Shown here: positions 1 through 13,800 of the stretch, piece by piece
Layout: every line of letters starts with the position of its first letter
How positions within the stretch are numbered: the stretch's first letter is position 1
Assembly: GCA_914767715.1 (NCBI GenBank)
Contig: OU612066.1
Span: 10,483,001 to 10,547,000 of the forward strand
Direction of reading: 5' to 3'
DNA length: 64,000 bases
Source: Membranipora membranacea
Lineage: Eukaryota; Bryozoa; Gymnolaemata; Cheilostomatida; Membraniporidae
Program-made: the position numbers and the translations under genes
Notes under the pieces: generated by a model
The model's input: the letters and a program-made list of their open reading frames with translations, nothing else
What the model was told of the DNA's origin: nothing
Databases searched by the model: none

Positions 1-297
1 TCCGTTGTCTTTCTTGATAGGAAATGAGATCTCGAGAACGTTGTTGCTTGGCTTGATGATCTTCAACACACCGCGAACCTTCTTGCGCTTGTCCTCGTCA
101 GAAACTCGACCGGGCAGACTGTCCACCAATCTGTCTTCAACCAGATCAGCAGCCTTGTCGTAAAATTGTTCTACTTGTGAGAGGAAGTTCTTGCCTGCAT
201 CTTCATGACCTGGAACACTTGAGTATCCACAAGCAGCAACTCGGCTCAGATCTTTGCCGCTATTCTTTCTCAGCAGTAGAAGAGACTGCCTCAACAT
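1..297 (-). CDS. GLUD1: Mitochondrial glutamate dehydrogenase, first coding exon (partial)
   Basis: Reading the minus strand from the ATG at 295-297, 99 codons run open to the window edge. The first ~25 residues (starting MLRQSLLLLRKN) are rich in Leu, Arg and Lys and lack acidic residues, as in a mitochondrial transit peptide. The rest aligns with the start of mature animal GDH: an FYDKAADLVEDRLV segment, then KKVRGVLKIIKP and a VLEISFPIKKDNG segment matching the family pattern RGILRIIKP...LSFPIRRDDG. The enzyme interconverts glutamate and 2-oxoglutarate plus ammonia in the mitochondrial matrix. The catalytic and NAD(P)-binding parts lie outside the window. The gene is in tandem with RNF123, whose 3' end is 1.5 kb upstream. 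The vertebrate name is used by homology. Confidence 0.93.
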   Translation of the reverse strand, partial: MLRQSLLLLRKNSGKDLSRVAACGYSSVPGHEDAGKNFLSQVEQFYDKAADLVEDRLVDSLPGRVSDEDKRKKVRGVLKIIKPSNNVLEISFPIKKDNG

Positions 298-624
298 CTT
301 GTTTTCAGAGAAGGATCAGGATAAAATACACAAACTTTAGTGAACTTGTTATAAGGCTGTGAATACGTGACCTGCTGTTAGATCAATACAATCACCAGCT
401 GATTGTACTACAACTCACAGACCAACTGCACTTTCTATGACCGGCTGTTTATTGGTTGTGATGAAACTCATGTTACAAATATCCAATCAGGGAGTGGAGG
501 TGTGTCCTAGCGAACCAATGAAATCACTCTAAAATACACACCCTTTTCACACCTTGTAGAAAACCAAGATACTGTCAGTAACAGACAACTGCCATCAAAA
601 ATGCTAATTTGGAAACTATTTAAT

Positions 625-641
625 CAGGGAGTTTGGGACCG
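625..641. repeat. Half copy of the micro-palindromic element
   Basis: The 17-base CAGGGAGTTTGGGACCG begins like the left arm of the palindrome at 30551. It lacks the right arm but is flanked on both sides by ATTTAAT (618-624 and 642-648). It looks like a truncated insertion that kept its 7-bp target-site duplication. Confidence 0.5.
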
Positions 642-1635
642 ATTTAATATCGGGAACAGGTTGAATGGGTTAAAGGTCCAAATTACTTATATATCTGGGT
701 TTCTTATTTGGTACCATAATGAACACTCTCATTTCTCGATTAGTGTCTAACCAAACGTAGCGACTGTCAGACTTGCTTGGCGAGCAAATGAACTGAGTAA
801 ACTGTTGTGGTTAGCTGAACGTTGACCCGGCAAGTCCACTATTTACACCTTGCACTTCAGACTTTGAGGGCCAATATCTACATGTTATCCTTAACTTTTC
901 AGTCTCTTTCAACATTCACAATCTTTTGTTTCTTACAGTACATGTCTCAAATTAAAAGATAGGAACGTCTCTCACCAACATTGGCATTAGAAAAATGACA
1001 AGAGAGAGAAAACACTTGGTCAGTCTCATTGGTTGGTTTCTTTATTTTAAGATCAAACTGAGCGCTGTCATACCCATTCCAAAAAATACCATGATGTATG
1101 AGTATAACTGGTATTGCCTCGTATACAGAGGGGTTAAAAGTCAACAAACAAAAATAGAGAGAAGAGAAACTATAGCACCGTAAGTAGGTATTAGCGCCGC
1201 AGCGCATGCAGTTTCTGCCTTAAATTACATGTATGAGGAAAATGTGAAAGTTGCTCCCCGCTATGAGTCACAGGTAACATATAGGAATAAGGATCAAATC
1301 ATTAAATTACTACACGATTCTACCTTCCTTTAGCTACCAGGTGGGCTTGAAGCCTTAACTTAGCAGCATCAAATGGAGAAAAAAATAAAAACCACATAGG
1401 CACTCACCAGATTACCATGATTGAAAACAATACCAGTCAGATAGGCATATAATTATGAAACAGTAATTACGGTGGTTTAATGAGCGTGGACAAGACAACC
1501 AATAAAGTTATGACATAAATTTTCAATAATCTCAAAGCTCTATCAAGATGGAAAGAACTAAATACAGATCATCATGTCATGGCTATAAGCAGCTCTTCTA
1601 TAATTCCAGGGACTATGATTAACTAATTTTCTATT

Positions 1636-1641
1636 TTTATT
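1636..1641 (-). promoter_or_regulatory. Candidate RNF123 poly(A) signal
   Basis: AATAAA on the minus strand, about 165 bases past the RNF123 stop codon. It is the nearest canonical hexamer I noticed; other TTTATT sites exist further down (about 1039), so use of this one is inferred. Confidence 0.35.
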
Positions 1642-1804
1642 TTACCCATACATGTTTGAAGCTAATAATACTACATGTATCTGACAGTAGAAAGCAAGCT
1701 GCTAAGAAGCGTGTTCATATTAGTCCTGTCGCATATTTTGAGAATCACATATACTGAGACAATGCTCCTTTGATAGAAGAGCCCAAATATAACATAGTGG
1801 TAGG

Positions 1805-4800
1805 TTAGGATGTGCAGAGATCTAGTTCTTTACCGTCCATATCACAAACTTTTGTAATCTCGGCCATGCAGAAAAAGCATTTCTTGTTCTGTAACATCTG
1901 GTGGGTAATACACGACCTGTAATAAATAGCAGGTCAAAGGTCAAACCATGTACAATCGCAATTTAGTTCTGATTGTCATCTCCTTTGGTATTCTTGCTTT
2001 TTTTTTTCGGTTTTCATGGCATGCAAAAAAGACCAGATGTAAGTGGTATTTGATTAGCTTGAATTTAAGCAGCATGGGCAGAAATCCATCGAATCAAGTT
2101 GAAGTTTGACAAATGTCAATGTCATGACATCATTACACAGCCCAATGGAACAGGTCCCGTTTTACTGTGTCAAAACGCCCATTAAGAGTTAAAATTAGCA
2201 AAAATTAGGCTGTCAGAAAAACTTAGAGAAGTACGAATTTATATTACCGGCATGAATTATGGCCGCATGGTTTGAATATGACACTGTTCTGTTTGGCGTA
2301 GCATATTGTACAAACTGTGTCCTCATCTCCAATCTGTGAACACAAGGATATTATATTCAATGCAATACATTGCAATCACTTTATATCCGTCATTATCAAT
2401 TGTCACATATAAAATATAGAGTTTGGTCTAGAGGAACTGCCATCTAAGATTTAAGAACAATCTGAATTTAGTAACAGGAATCTGTGCATAAATTGCAGAC
2501 ATTGCTACATGCTTGGCCTCACAGACATTAAAATCTTCAAGGAAATCTGAGGTTTCAACGAGGAAAAGCAAACTTTATGGCATGCAATCTAACGACTACC
2601 AAAAGTGCTTTTCAAATCCACTGATAGCAATAGCTAAATCATTCAATATTCATGTAGTTGGGGGAGAGGGTCTGGTTTTATGGTCATTCTTGACAGGTTC
2701 TGTGTTAAACAAAAATAGGACAAATGTTAAACTATCTAACATTTCGACACTATCAACTATGATCAGTGCTGAATCGCTCATATTCTCAGATTTCCAGAGG
2801 TTTTATAATATGTTGATAATTAGCTTGATCATGGTTTCTCATGGTCAGAGAGGTCACAGTGATGGATATTAATAATTGTATGGACACCTGACAATGATAT
2901 GGACATTATTAGTGTTGTGGGCGCTATAAGTATAAGATTAACAGTTCAATCTGTATGAGACAACCTGACACTTATATAGTAATTATTCAGACTTACATCT
3001 CCCTTACTGTCGATTCTGGATCTTCTCTCTATCATATTAGTTATCAGATCTTCAGCATTCCTCATCTCATCATCATTAATCTCTTTATCTGCAAATATTA
3101 ATATAAATATAAACTTGAGAGAGGCTTATTTTGAGCCGTACCATTTTCATGGGTTCAAAAAGAATAAACTGAAAATGACAGAATCTAGATCTTGCTCCTG
3201 GATTTTGATAAAAATAATATATCCTAAACAAATGAGAGATCAGCCAGGTTTTCTGAGCAATCAGGGCCTACCGCTATAGTATTTGAATTCAGTGTGCAGA
3301 AGAATTCATGTTATGTTAAGAGGATCTACTGCTATTACTCATGATCCGATCTAAGATTTGCTTTTTTTTCTGCAGTACCAATATGGGGGTAGCTATTTAC
3401 ACTGTAGAGCAGGTATATTGAATCACTTTTCACCATTTTTCAGGCGAGCCCTGCCTTGCGGTCACCAGAGACTTTATTATTCTTTTGATGAGGGGGAACG
3501 TTTCGATTTAACTTATTTGGGAGATCCTGCTACAGGATAGATTATGCTTCATTAAAATTATGTAGGTTCTCATTATGTAGCTAACGCGGCAAGCTGGTGA
3601 AAACACCATACATTTGACAAGAAGTTGTCTACCTCCACCCCCACATAAAGAATCGACTGAACGATGAATAATATGCCACATGACCAATGCACATGAGACT
3701 GTCTTCTAAAATGTGAGTATTCCAAGGAATATGACTTTTAATGAAGGAATTTGAGACCCAAAGTGAATAGTAATAGTAAGGTAGATAATCAAAATCAAAA
3801 ATGCAAAAATAATACTGACTAAATATGTTCTATACATCGCTGTCACCACCACCAAATTTGATAAATGAATATCAAACTTATTAGACTGGCCAATATATCT
3901 TGACTAATCAAATCAATTATCATCTAGCAAGATACTCACAGTTCCGCAGTGAGAATTGTTTCCTGTCGTTATAAGAAGCACCACCCAGCTCAGAGCCAGA
4001 GTTAACTACATTATCTAGCAGCTCAAACTGGAATCCTGGTTCTTTGACTAGAGCAGTGACACTTCTCTCCTTAGTTTCGGTGTCCGTAGGTTTACAGACC
4101 AGACCCACAAGTATACCCAGTATAGCTGTGATGATTGGAAAATGATCCACTGTCTCCATTCCTGTAAGCAAAAATAATTTTGTCTCAAAATTTGGTGAAA
4201 TTGAGAACCAATCTTATCATCCAGAATTGTATAATTTCAAGTCAAAACATTGTTTGTAGATGAGTCTAGCTCCGTAAATAGCGGATTAGATAGCTCCGTA
4301 AATCTCACTGATTCGGGACATATAGGGCAACACCAGCTCAGACGTTCGACAGCAGAGTCTGGGTTTTGCACAAAAGATCATTTATCCAATGGATACGGCT
4401 ACAGATTTGTTGGTTGGACAATCAGATATGTCCCATAACGCCTGACAACACTATGAGCAAAATACGACTGGGCGATAATACCAGCAACATCATAACAGAA
4501 TTTGCCCTTGTTCTTTTATGGGCAATAAACATCTTTGTGAACTTAAGATGACATACCTGGTAGGTTGAGAGATAAGATCGTCTCAAATACATTAGCTTTA
4601 CTGGCTACTCTGTTCAGTATCAGGCATAATGACTACAAAAAGAAAAAAAGATTTTAACATTAGAAATGAGCAAGTATGACCAAAATTTGCTGTGATATGC
4701 TCAGATTCACGATCTCCACAATATGGAAAACGAAATGGTTCAATCCCTAATAAGCTGCAATCTGGTGTTCAGAGTTTTTACCTTCTATGTGCACACCCCA

Positions 4801-7800
4801 AATTAAAAATGAATGCACCAGACTCTAAGCATTGATCATGATCGCTTTGTTAGCTTTACAACTCACCTGGTAAAGCCTGCCAAGTAGTATTTCAGCTGAG
4901 GGGTTTTCAATGTCAAGTAATATATTACCAGAGACATTGGCCACCATTTCCAGTACTCTGAGTAGCCCAACACTGATATCGAAGCAGGTAGCACATATCT
5001 TCAGCTGTCTCATCTCAACAAAACTCCGCTCTGTCCTCACAGAAAGCTGTTGTAACTAATATAACAAATGAAAAGCAATTATTGAGAATACAGAATTGAG
5101 TAAAGGATAGAACAAAATGCCTATGAGGACTGTAAGGGATGGAAAATGAGCAAATTTGTTCAGACGTGATGAAGGTTGGCTGCAGTAATATTTGGTGGTT
5201 TAGTGCACTAGTCACTTTACTATTCTTCTATTATTCATGCTCAGTCTTGATTTTAGTCAACAATGATCTACACATTCCTTTCAACCCAAAGAGTGAATAC
5301 TATTTGCTATGGTCATGATTGAACCTAAAAATATAAATGATCTCTACTGTTTGGAAAGTGACAGTACAGAAAGCAAGGAAGGACAACATGAATAAGAAAT
5401 GAAATACTAAGTCCTTTCAGATCAATGGCACATCGAATATGAGTTGCTAGCTCTAGAAAAGATACCTATCTAAGACAACTAAAGATGAAAGTGCTGTGCA
5501 AATCTAAATCATTCTAAACTTTATGTTTCAGTTTTCCACGCAAATAAGGCACAAGCCATTACAAACATTGCATCTCCACATGTGGTATAATATCTCACCT
5601 CTTGAATCATGCCGACAAACTCAGAGAAAGCCCAGTTGAGCTGATTGAGCACGGAGTTGATGAACTGAGTGGCGAGTTTATTATCAGATAACAGAACTAT
5701 ACCAATAGTCTGCTGGTATACCTCGGACGGACATGGTTCTGTAAGAACAAAGAATTATATCATGAATAGATAAATTAAATAAACAATAATAAATATAAAC
5801 TTTTTTTTGAACCGATCTAAGAGGGGAACACAATTATATGAGACCATGTTTACATTAGTTGTAAGAGCAGATGATACAATGATACCATAATATGATTTTG
5901 TGGCTGTTATTGGAAATTTGATATTACCACGGCTACATTCTGTAACTTTCATCAGAGAAGCAGACTGTTTGCTTTCAACATATCAGTTTTCAATTGTAAA
6001 GAAAACCATAAGTTTTCTGTAGACCATTTTTTAGAAAGGAATTTTCCATTTTAGGGATATCCAAGTAATTCTAAGAACATGATCTCACACTGAATTGAAT
6101 ATCGTATCTATTAAAAAGCTACGCCTGCTGCAGCTGAAAATATCACTCCTAGATACCTACTTTGTAAACTAGCAGCACCTATTTCTTGAGTCTGTACTCT
6201 TGCTGGGGCCAGATGTGGGAGATGAATGAATCTGAATCCGAATCCATTGCCCTGTAACAGAAAAGTAACGGTATGAAACAAAGCAAAGCATGAGTAGAGC
6301 CTCCCAGTTAACTCATTCATGCAAAAATTCACGACTCTTAAAAGTACAGTGTATCAGGGACTGAATATTCAAGAAATGGTGTCAAAAACAATATGAAACC
6401 CCTATTACACCTTGGAAATACTGATTTCTAGATACACTGCAACAATTTTGAAAAATGACTTCACAATAATAAGGTCACTGATTACACTCCGGTTGACTAT
6501 GGGAGCCTTTTTAAATACAGTAACCTCCTGCTATTGTATAACCTGTATGTATTGTAATGTATTTACCTTCCACAGTCTAGCAAGGATCCAGTTAGTCTGC
6601 GCCCATGCTCTGTTCTCATAAGGAGCCAGTAATGATTTCACCATCTCTTGTCGCCTATAAAAGACAACAACAATGATATTTGACAGAGGTGATAGAATAC
6701 CACGAATAGGGAATTGGAGTATAGTATACCACAATGCAATCTCCTAGAATACCCTGTGGGCCAAGAAGCTGTAATTGGTCTGGTGTTCTGGGAATGTCAT
6801 TGAATTGTGGGGATGTTGTCATTGTTAACATAATTTAAATGTAAGTTCCAGTTTTGAGAATGAGATAAGATAAGGGACTTACACTTCCAGGGAGAGATTC
6901 TCGAGTACATTAAGTGAGGATTCATAGCAGACAAAGCAAGCCAGAGACTGTACAACAGCATCTTTAGTATCTGGTAGATAAAATGGAACAATTAGAATGA
7001 CTTCAATGTAGCAACTGGTTCCAATCAACACAGGAGTATCTGTTATTACAGTGTCATAAATGAATGAACAATTGACAAATCCTTTTTGATGAATGCACCA
7101 TAGGTAGCACATTACATTTACATGGATAGATGTAAGAACTGTCCATCTTTTAAAAAAGAAATCCTATCCTTTTCTAGTATGAAAGTGCAGACGGTAACAA
7201 AAACACTTCTCACTGAAAAGGTAAGATGGAAAAACCTTCAGCAGTGAATGATTGAAAACGAAGTGTTACTCACCAATGTTAACAACTCGTGAGTCAGCAA
7301 AATGCTTTGCAATAAAAACTCCATATCTGTCCAACAGGGAATCATAATCTAAAACAGCAATCAGAAGAGATTAAACGCTGGTACAAAACAGAGGGTGCAA
7401 TTATGTTTCTGTATGACTTTGTTGCATGACAAGGTAACTCCAAAAAGGTAACTCCAAATAATGGCAAACCTGGCTACAATTTTGCAGATTCAGCTGCAAT
7501 ATGACATCATATCCTTTAACAAGTCCTCATAGTTTTGTACATGACATGTGAGGTTTAAACTAAACCTTATCTCTTCGTATCTTAGCAGAGAGAAAGGCAT
7601 ATGTTATGAGGAGTTATGTTAGGAGGCAGAAAAATTAAAAAATTCTCGAGAAGAAGCTTTTTTGACTTACTTGGCAGGGAGGTAAAAGGTTTCGGCGATA
7701 GCTTGAAGAAGTTTTTTAGCGCCATGTAGCCATCAACACAAACAGTGATGTAAAACTCGGGCATGAACTCAAAGTATGGATTCAGCTCCGAGGCCGTCTC

Positions 7801-10800
7801 TATTGTCCGTAACACGGCATCAAACACCCAGGCTACATCTCCCAGCTTCTCCGGAGAGTTTATCACAGCTATGAGCCAGGAGAGGTGACGAGACTGTTCT
7901 ATCACCTTCTCCTCAAACACCTGACGGGATCGCTCCAGCTCAAGTCGAATGTCTACATTCTGGATTAGAGAGAAAGTATGAGTTAGTGGATGTAATCTAA
8001 GCATACCAGCATTAAAACATCCATGAAATAAACCTTGAAATAATTGGAGGAACTGCTCCAGCTTATAAGCTTCAAAATGAGCCCAAGAACAGCTAAATTG
8101 GTCAATTAGGACTGAAGTTATAACTTGTCAAAGTAAGGCCTCTCTGACGCTCGCTCGCGAGCCTTGCACAGGGGGTGTGATGTCATAGACATACATTTTG
8201 GGTATATGTCTACCATTAGAAACTTTGGACTCATGTAATTTCGTCAAAATTAGATGAAACGAGTTGAAATCCAACATAGCTTGTGTCATAACCATCAGAT
8301 TAACCCAATGCAAAAAGTTGAAAGAGATTAATGTATTTTTTGTGGTGGAAAAAAGTTGGTTTCACTTTAACAGTTCCATATACGAAAAATGTCGAACATT
8401 GGTCAAAAACCCTGACGTGACCTCACACCCAGGCTTTCCGATATAACAAGCAAATATTGAAAGGGTCGACTTCAATGCCTCATAACACAGCTTGTAGTGG
8501 TCCAAGAGGGTCAACTTTGGGCTTGTTTTAAAGCTGATTAGCTGAAAAAAAAGCTTTGATAACCTCAATCTTAATTTCATGGATGCTTGAAGAACACTTA
8601 CAAGTACTGCTGCAGCACCTCAGCAACCCAGTTAGCAGCTTATTCGTGCGATATACTATTGCATGTATATCTCTGATCTGAACTTATTTATGTAGGAAAT
8701 AGACAATCCAGAGCCAAGTTTTAAAATTGAGGACACACATAGGCACACATGAGGTACTTACATTGAATTGACTCAAACAATAAGAAATACATGAATAATG
8801 GTGGATAGTTAATCAACAAAGCTGAATTGGTAATCAAACCCAACACAACTATCAGATCTTACATCAGCAGGGCACCTGTTCCTCTTTTCTATAGCATCAT
8901 CTAGAGCAGTTATATAGCAGTCCACAGTCTCAGTGAGAACATTAGACATCTTCTGTAACTGTTTGTGTGCACCGAATGAGTATAATAATATCGCTCCATC
9001 TAACAGCTCTACTAACGACTTATCACAGGATGGATTGCCGTATTCTACAACAGAGAGCAAACATAATGTATGTTTATTTGAGTTGATTGACACCCGAAAT
9101 TCCCTTATGCAGTAAAACCCCAGTTCAAGTTTGATAGTTTTGCCAGCAATCAGAGTTGATCCCTCTTCCCTGACTATGCCAAATGACCAGCAAGGGGGGA
9201 GCAACTCAGAAATATGCAAACGAATCAAACTTGGTCAAGTGATACCCCAACAGAAGTATATGATTGTTTGTTTTTTTTAGCTAGGTAACATCAGCTCATA
9301 GATCGTTAGTAACCTATTATCATCATTTTTATTCAGTGCTTACATGAGCAAACCGTGACTTCATAAAAGATGCCCTCATGAAAGATAAACTTGAATGGCA
9401 ATGTATATTTTGATTAATGGTTATGCGGTGAGGGTTTGCCTACGATGATATTTTGAATAGTTAAACTCACTAATTACAGCGTCTGAAGTTTGATCCATGA
9501 TGCCGGAATCTTTGATTTCCTTTTCATGAACTTTATTTAGATGTGACTTGAGACCACCGACTCTCTGTAAGTCGAAGTAGTCCATACTCTCATTGATAAA
9601 TCGATCTACTGGTGTATAAACTGCAACATCAAAACAGGTATTGATGATTTATAATCTTCATAAACGCACAATGTGAAATGATTTGTCAAAATTGATAAGT
9701 ATTGACAACATGACTCCAAAATTCTCATCTCCAACGCCATGTGAGAAAACATTTACAAGGAATCCATGTTGTTAATTGATAAAAATACTTCCCAATCATT
9801 GATCCGAACATATATCTTGATACAGCATAGCCTAAAGATCTTACAGTACATGATCATTAAGACTCTGAGAACAAGGAGCTAGTTCATTGTCCTCACGAAC
9901 ACCGCGCAAGTCACTGAGCAATCTGTAGCTCATGTTTTTAAAGATACTTCAAACATTGTGAGAATTTAGCAAAACTGAAGATTCTAGCTTACTGTTTTTA
10001 GTTGAGATCTTTTTGTCGTCGAATATATCCCTTAGTGTCCTGACGAATCTATGGAATAGTGCGAGTAGCACTGGTAGTGAGCACTGCTGAGCCTGCACTA
10101 TCCCAGTCTCACTTATATTCTCCTTTACTAGCTCTCTAAACTTGTGTAAGAAAAGGAACCGAGATGAGGGGCCTTTACTTCTGTCCTCACTGAATAACAG
10201 CTCCTTCAGAATCGCAACCTGAATAAAATTAGAGAAAGCTTTATGTCATACTTTTTTTCACCGAGAAGTGGGTTCTAGTAACATCATTGGAGTTGTGTCC
10301 CCATTGAACATGAGCAGACAATCACAACATTTGGAATACTTGTACAAGTTGTAAATATATTTGAATATTAAATCTCCAAGAACAAATTGTCACACTACCA
10401 GTAGGCTGGGTAGCATTTGAGCACTTAGACTGGTAAATAAATATCTCATCAACATTGTGAGGTTTCAACCACAGCCCCCCCCCCCCATTGTTTGTGCCAT
10501 GGTTGGAATGACCTTTCCAGCAAACAGGGCGGAGTTTAAGCACTCAAGCTAGTTATTTATATGATATTACACAATTGTTTCTGACTGAAAGCCACACAAT
10601 AATTGAGAATTAGCCTTATACACTGAGCCCTAAGATGGTAGAGTTGCTAATGTGTTTGCTCTGATCTGATTGGTTGTTGGGTGGGATGGGGAGCCAATGC
10701 CAGGCCACTGAAAGTACCAATTGGGATATAGTAAAAGTGAAACGGAGTTGCTTTCTAATTCACTATATATCGCTAAGTACCTTCATGGAAGCACCATCTG

Positions 10801-13800
10801 ACCTGGCACTGGCTTTGTAACTCCCACAAGCCAATCAGAGCCAACACCTTGGGTATGGTAGTCTCTAGCTAGAACATATATCAATCTAGAGGCCTGCGTT
10901 CCAATTCATGATATATTTCCTTTCGCTCACCTGTAAATCTTCCAGATCGCTGACATGTTTTTGTAGAGTATCACAGGAGTCATAGTAAGCCTTCTTATTA
11001 AGCTTATCCGCTGCCGGATCCTTAGCATGCTGACTCTCCCACCATACTGTGGGTACTATATGCTGAAGTATCGTATCATCAGGGGGCTTTATATAGATGA
11101 ACAAAGGAAACTTCATCTTGTCAAATCTATGTGAAGGATGTGGTCAAAGAAATAACAATTACAGCATATTGTAATGGTGGTAAAATACATCTATTAGTTA
11201 TTGAGAGACAACTTGATGAAATTTAGAGCAGAACGCTATATTAGCTTTGATCATGTTTGATCAAATTCGCCTGCATTTTGAGTGTTCCCTCGAGCAGTAG
11301 GCAGTTCACCAGAACAATTGTAGAGATGCAAAATGCAAACAAATTGAATCTAACTCATTCCAGTATATAATGACCCTCCTATATTCTTAGTGAACAGAAA
11401 CATGGGGAATGTGAATGGTAAAGAGAAAGGATACAGAATCCATTTGATGGCGTATTTTCTGCTGGCCTCATGTTTTAATATTCTCCATAGTATGTAGAGA
11501 TAAGATTTCTGTGGGTTGTAGTAATTCTCAGCGTTACAGAATCTATATAGGGTGAGCAACCCTAGTATGAGACACTCTAGACAGGCCTTGATCTCATGAT
11601 CCTGTAAATAATAATAAACACATTAAATTTCAATGTCTATGAGTTGATATGACGAATTGCACCCTGCTTATGTTCGAAGCATTGGTATATCTCGAAGATA
11701 AAGGAAGGCAATTTGAGACAATGGCATTTCAATATGTGTAACAGGGGACAGTGATAGAGACGTTTTGTCCTATGATTTTACTCAGGGGTAGAGAAGATCA
11801 GATACCTTACATCATCATCAAATGTCTGACAAATATTAGTGTTCTTTTTACCGAGCATCTTGAAATGCAACCGTGTGTATCATAACAAAGATGTGTGATA
11901 GGGTATATAGCTATGTAATGCCTGGGTGTGTGAAAAGGACTCCCTCATCCCACTCAAGTGCCATTCTAGTTTAGGCACTCAAACTATGCTGGGATAGCTG
12001 GTAGTATTATCACACTATCAACCACTTGGGGAAAGTGGTTGAAAATGCTATTCTACCTCCAGCTATCCCAGCATAGTATGAGTTCTCAAGCTAGTGTCAT
12101 CAATATGTAGTTGGAAAACTCAACCTTTGTTTTTATCTGGTTTGCGATGCAGTGCAACTATCATTCACAGAAAGAATGTTAGGTACTGAGACTACATACC
12201 TCCATGAGACCCCACATTATACTGATAAGTTTACTGAGTATAATATCTCTACTCTCAGGCTGTTTCTCTACTATGTTTTTCAGGAAAGGTATAAACGCTC
12301 CCTGCATTATGTATGCCATTTTCTGTAACACAAAATTGAAACATAAAATATGTGCAATTACAAATTGAAGTCTATAATTCACTATTCATGAGAGCAAGCG
12401 CAAAAACAAGTGAGATTTTTATAAGCAGAACTGTTATTGGCAGACTTTGAACACATACTGTATTTTCAGAAACTCACTTCACCCTGAAACAAAATGACGA
12501 AACCATCTTTGAAATGCAATATCACAATCTTTACCAGGAGGCAGCATTAAGTTTCAAAATCTCAGCATTAACTTTGGTCAGAGAATTATGATAAGTTCAT
12601 TTGGTGATAACTGATTCCTTATGGCTGTAGATTCATACACTGGTATGACAGCCAGCATCTTACCATTCTGGGAACTAGATGTTCAAATATGTGACTGAGT
12701 ATAAGTATATTTGTGGTACACGTAGAAGTCTCATCATCCGTCTGAAAAAATAAAACAAACAGGTAAACAGTCAATCAGGTAGAGGGAACGCAGCAAACTT
12801 GTGCTTGTCAAAAGAAAAAAACAAGCTAAACGGCACTGCTAATATCAGACACCCTTGTCTGGTTAAAATTCCTTTTAGCCCAAGATAGAGGGACCAGTAT
12901 GTTTCTACCTTTGTACAACTTTCAGATACCTTTTGATGTGCCTCTTGTGGCAGGAGACAGGGCAGTGTTGCCCCATCATTTTTTTGAAAGAAACAACAAA
13001 AATACAGGATGTGTGTAGTTGACCCGTTCACAGTCTGAGGTTTTGGTGCCTGGTTTTTGCGGTTGAGTAGATATCAAAAACTGGACTGTCGATAAATAGG
13101 TCAGATTATACAACCCCAGCAGGCGTGCAAGCTCTTTAGGTGTTTTTTTAATGATGTCATGCACTAAAACCCCATTGCAATTCATATGTTGATTGTAATA
13201 GTATGTGTATATATTCTCGTTCTGCTCGAATCTGCAGGTAATTCAGACATGCCCACCTCTTTCATAAGTTCAGGTAACAATTTGTTGACATATTCCAGTA
13301 GTTTCTGAGTCTGCTTAAGTTGTGCCAAAGGTGCGATCTCCATGGCCTGATAACCCTCTATGGGGTATCTGAAAGTTAAGAAATGTGGAACATCTTATCA
13401 TCATCATTGAAATGAGCCTGTCTTGAGATGCTTTGTTGTTGAGGAGAAAACATCCCCCTCACCACCAACAAAACTGTCAAGACAGACTAAAGTTAGGATA
13501 TGTCATGATGTGAAGAATTAATTGAGTACAATCTCGGCACCGAAAATAATTAAATTATTATATAAGGTGTGTTGAAAAAATCTGCACCATTGCTATACAT
13601 GATTGTGATCTTCGTGGCATTGTGACACGCTAAGTTTAATCCCTGGGGGTGACTGGAAGGTGGCGCCATAGACAAGCCACACAGCTTGTTGTGTATTTGT
13701 TCTATGGGCGGTACCGAGTTAAAGTGGTTAAACCCCGCTCAGGTTGCTGGTAGTTGTGGAAAATTGAACGCAACTCCCAGCAACCTGGACAAAATGAGAC

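Larger units (their letters stand above)
298..1804. other. GLUD1 upstream region and RNF123 3' flank
   Basis: No convincing coding exon is seen. The GLUD1 promoter should lie just above 297 on the minus strand. The RNF123 3' UTR should occupy the part below 1805; a minus-strand AATAAA (read as tttatt at 1636-1641) is a candidate poly(A) signal. A half palindromic element with 7-bp flanking repeats sits at 618-648. Short ORFs on both strands here have no recognisable domain. Confidence 0.5.

Noticed and set aside
2513-2872. 119-codon plus-strand ORF
   Set aside because: It lies antisense inside an RNF123 intron between exons 26 and 27, with no domain or start context.
8128-8313. 61-codon ORF and CpG-rich patch (GACGCTCGCTCGCGAGCC) in an RNF123 intron
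   Set aside because: No exon phase or homology supports coding; probably part of an unclassified repeat that I could not delimit.
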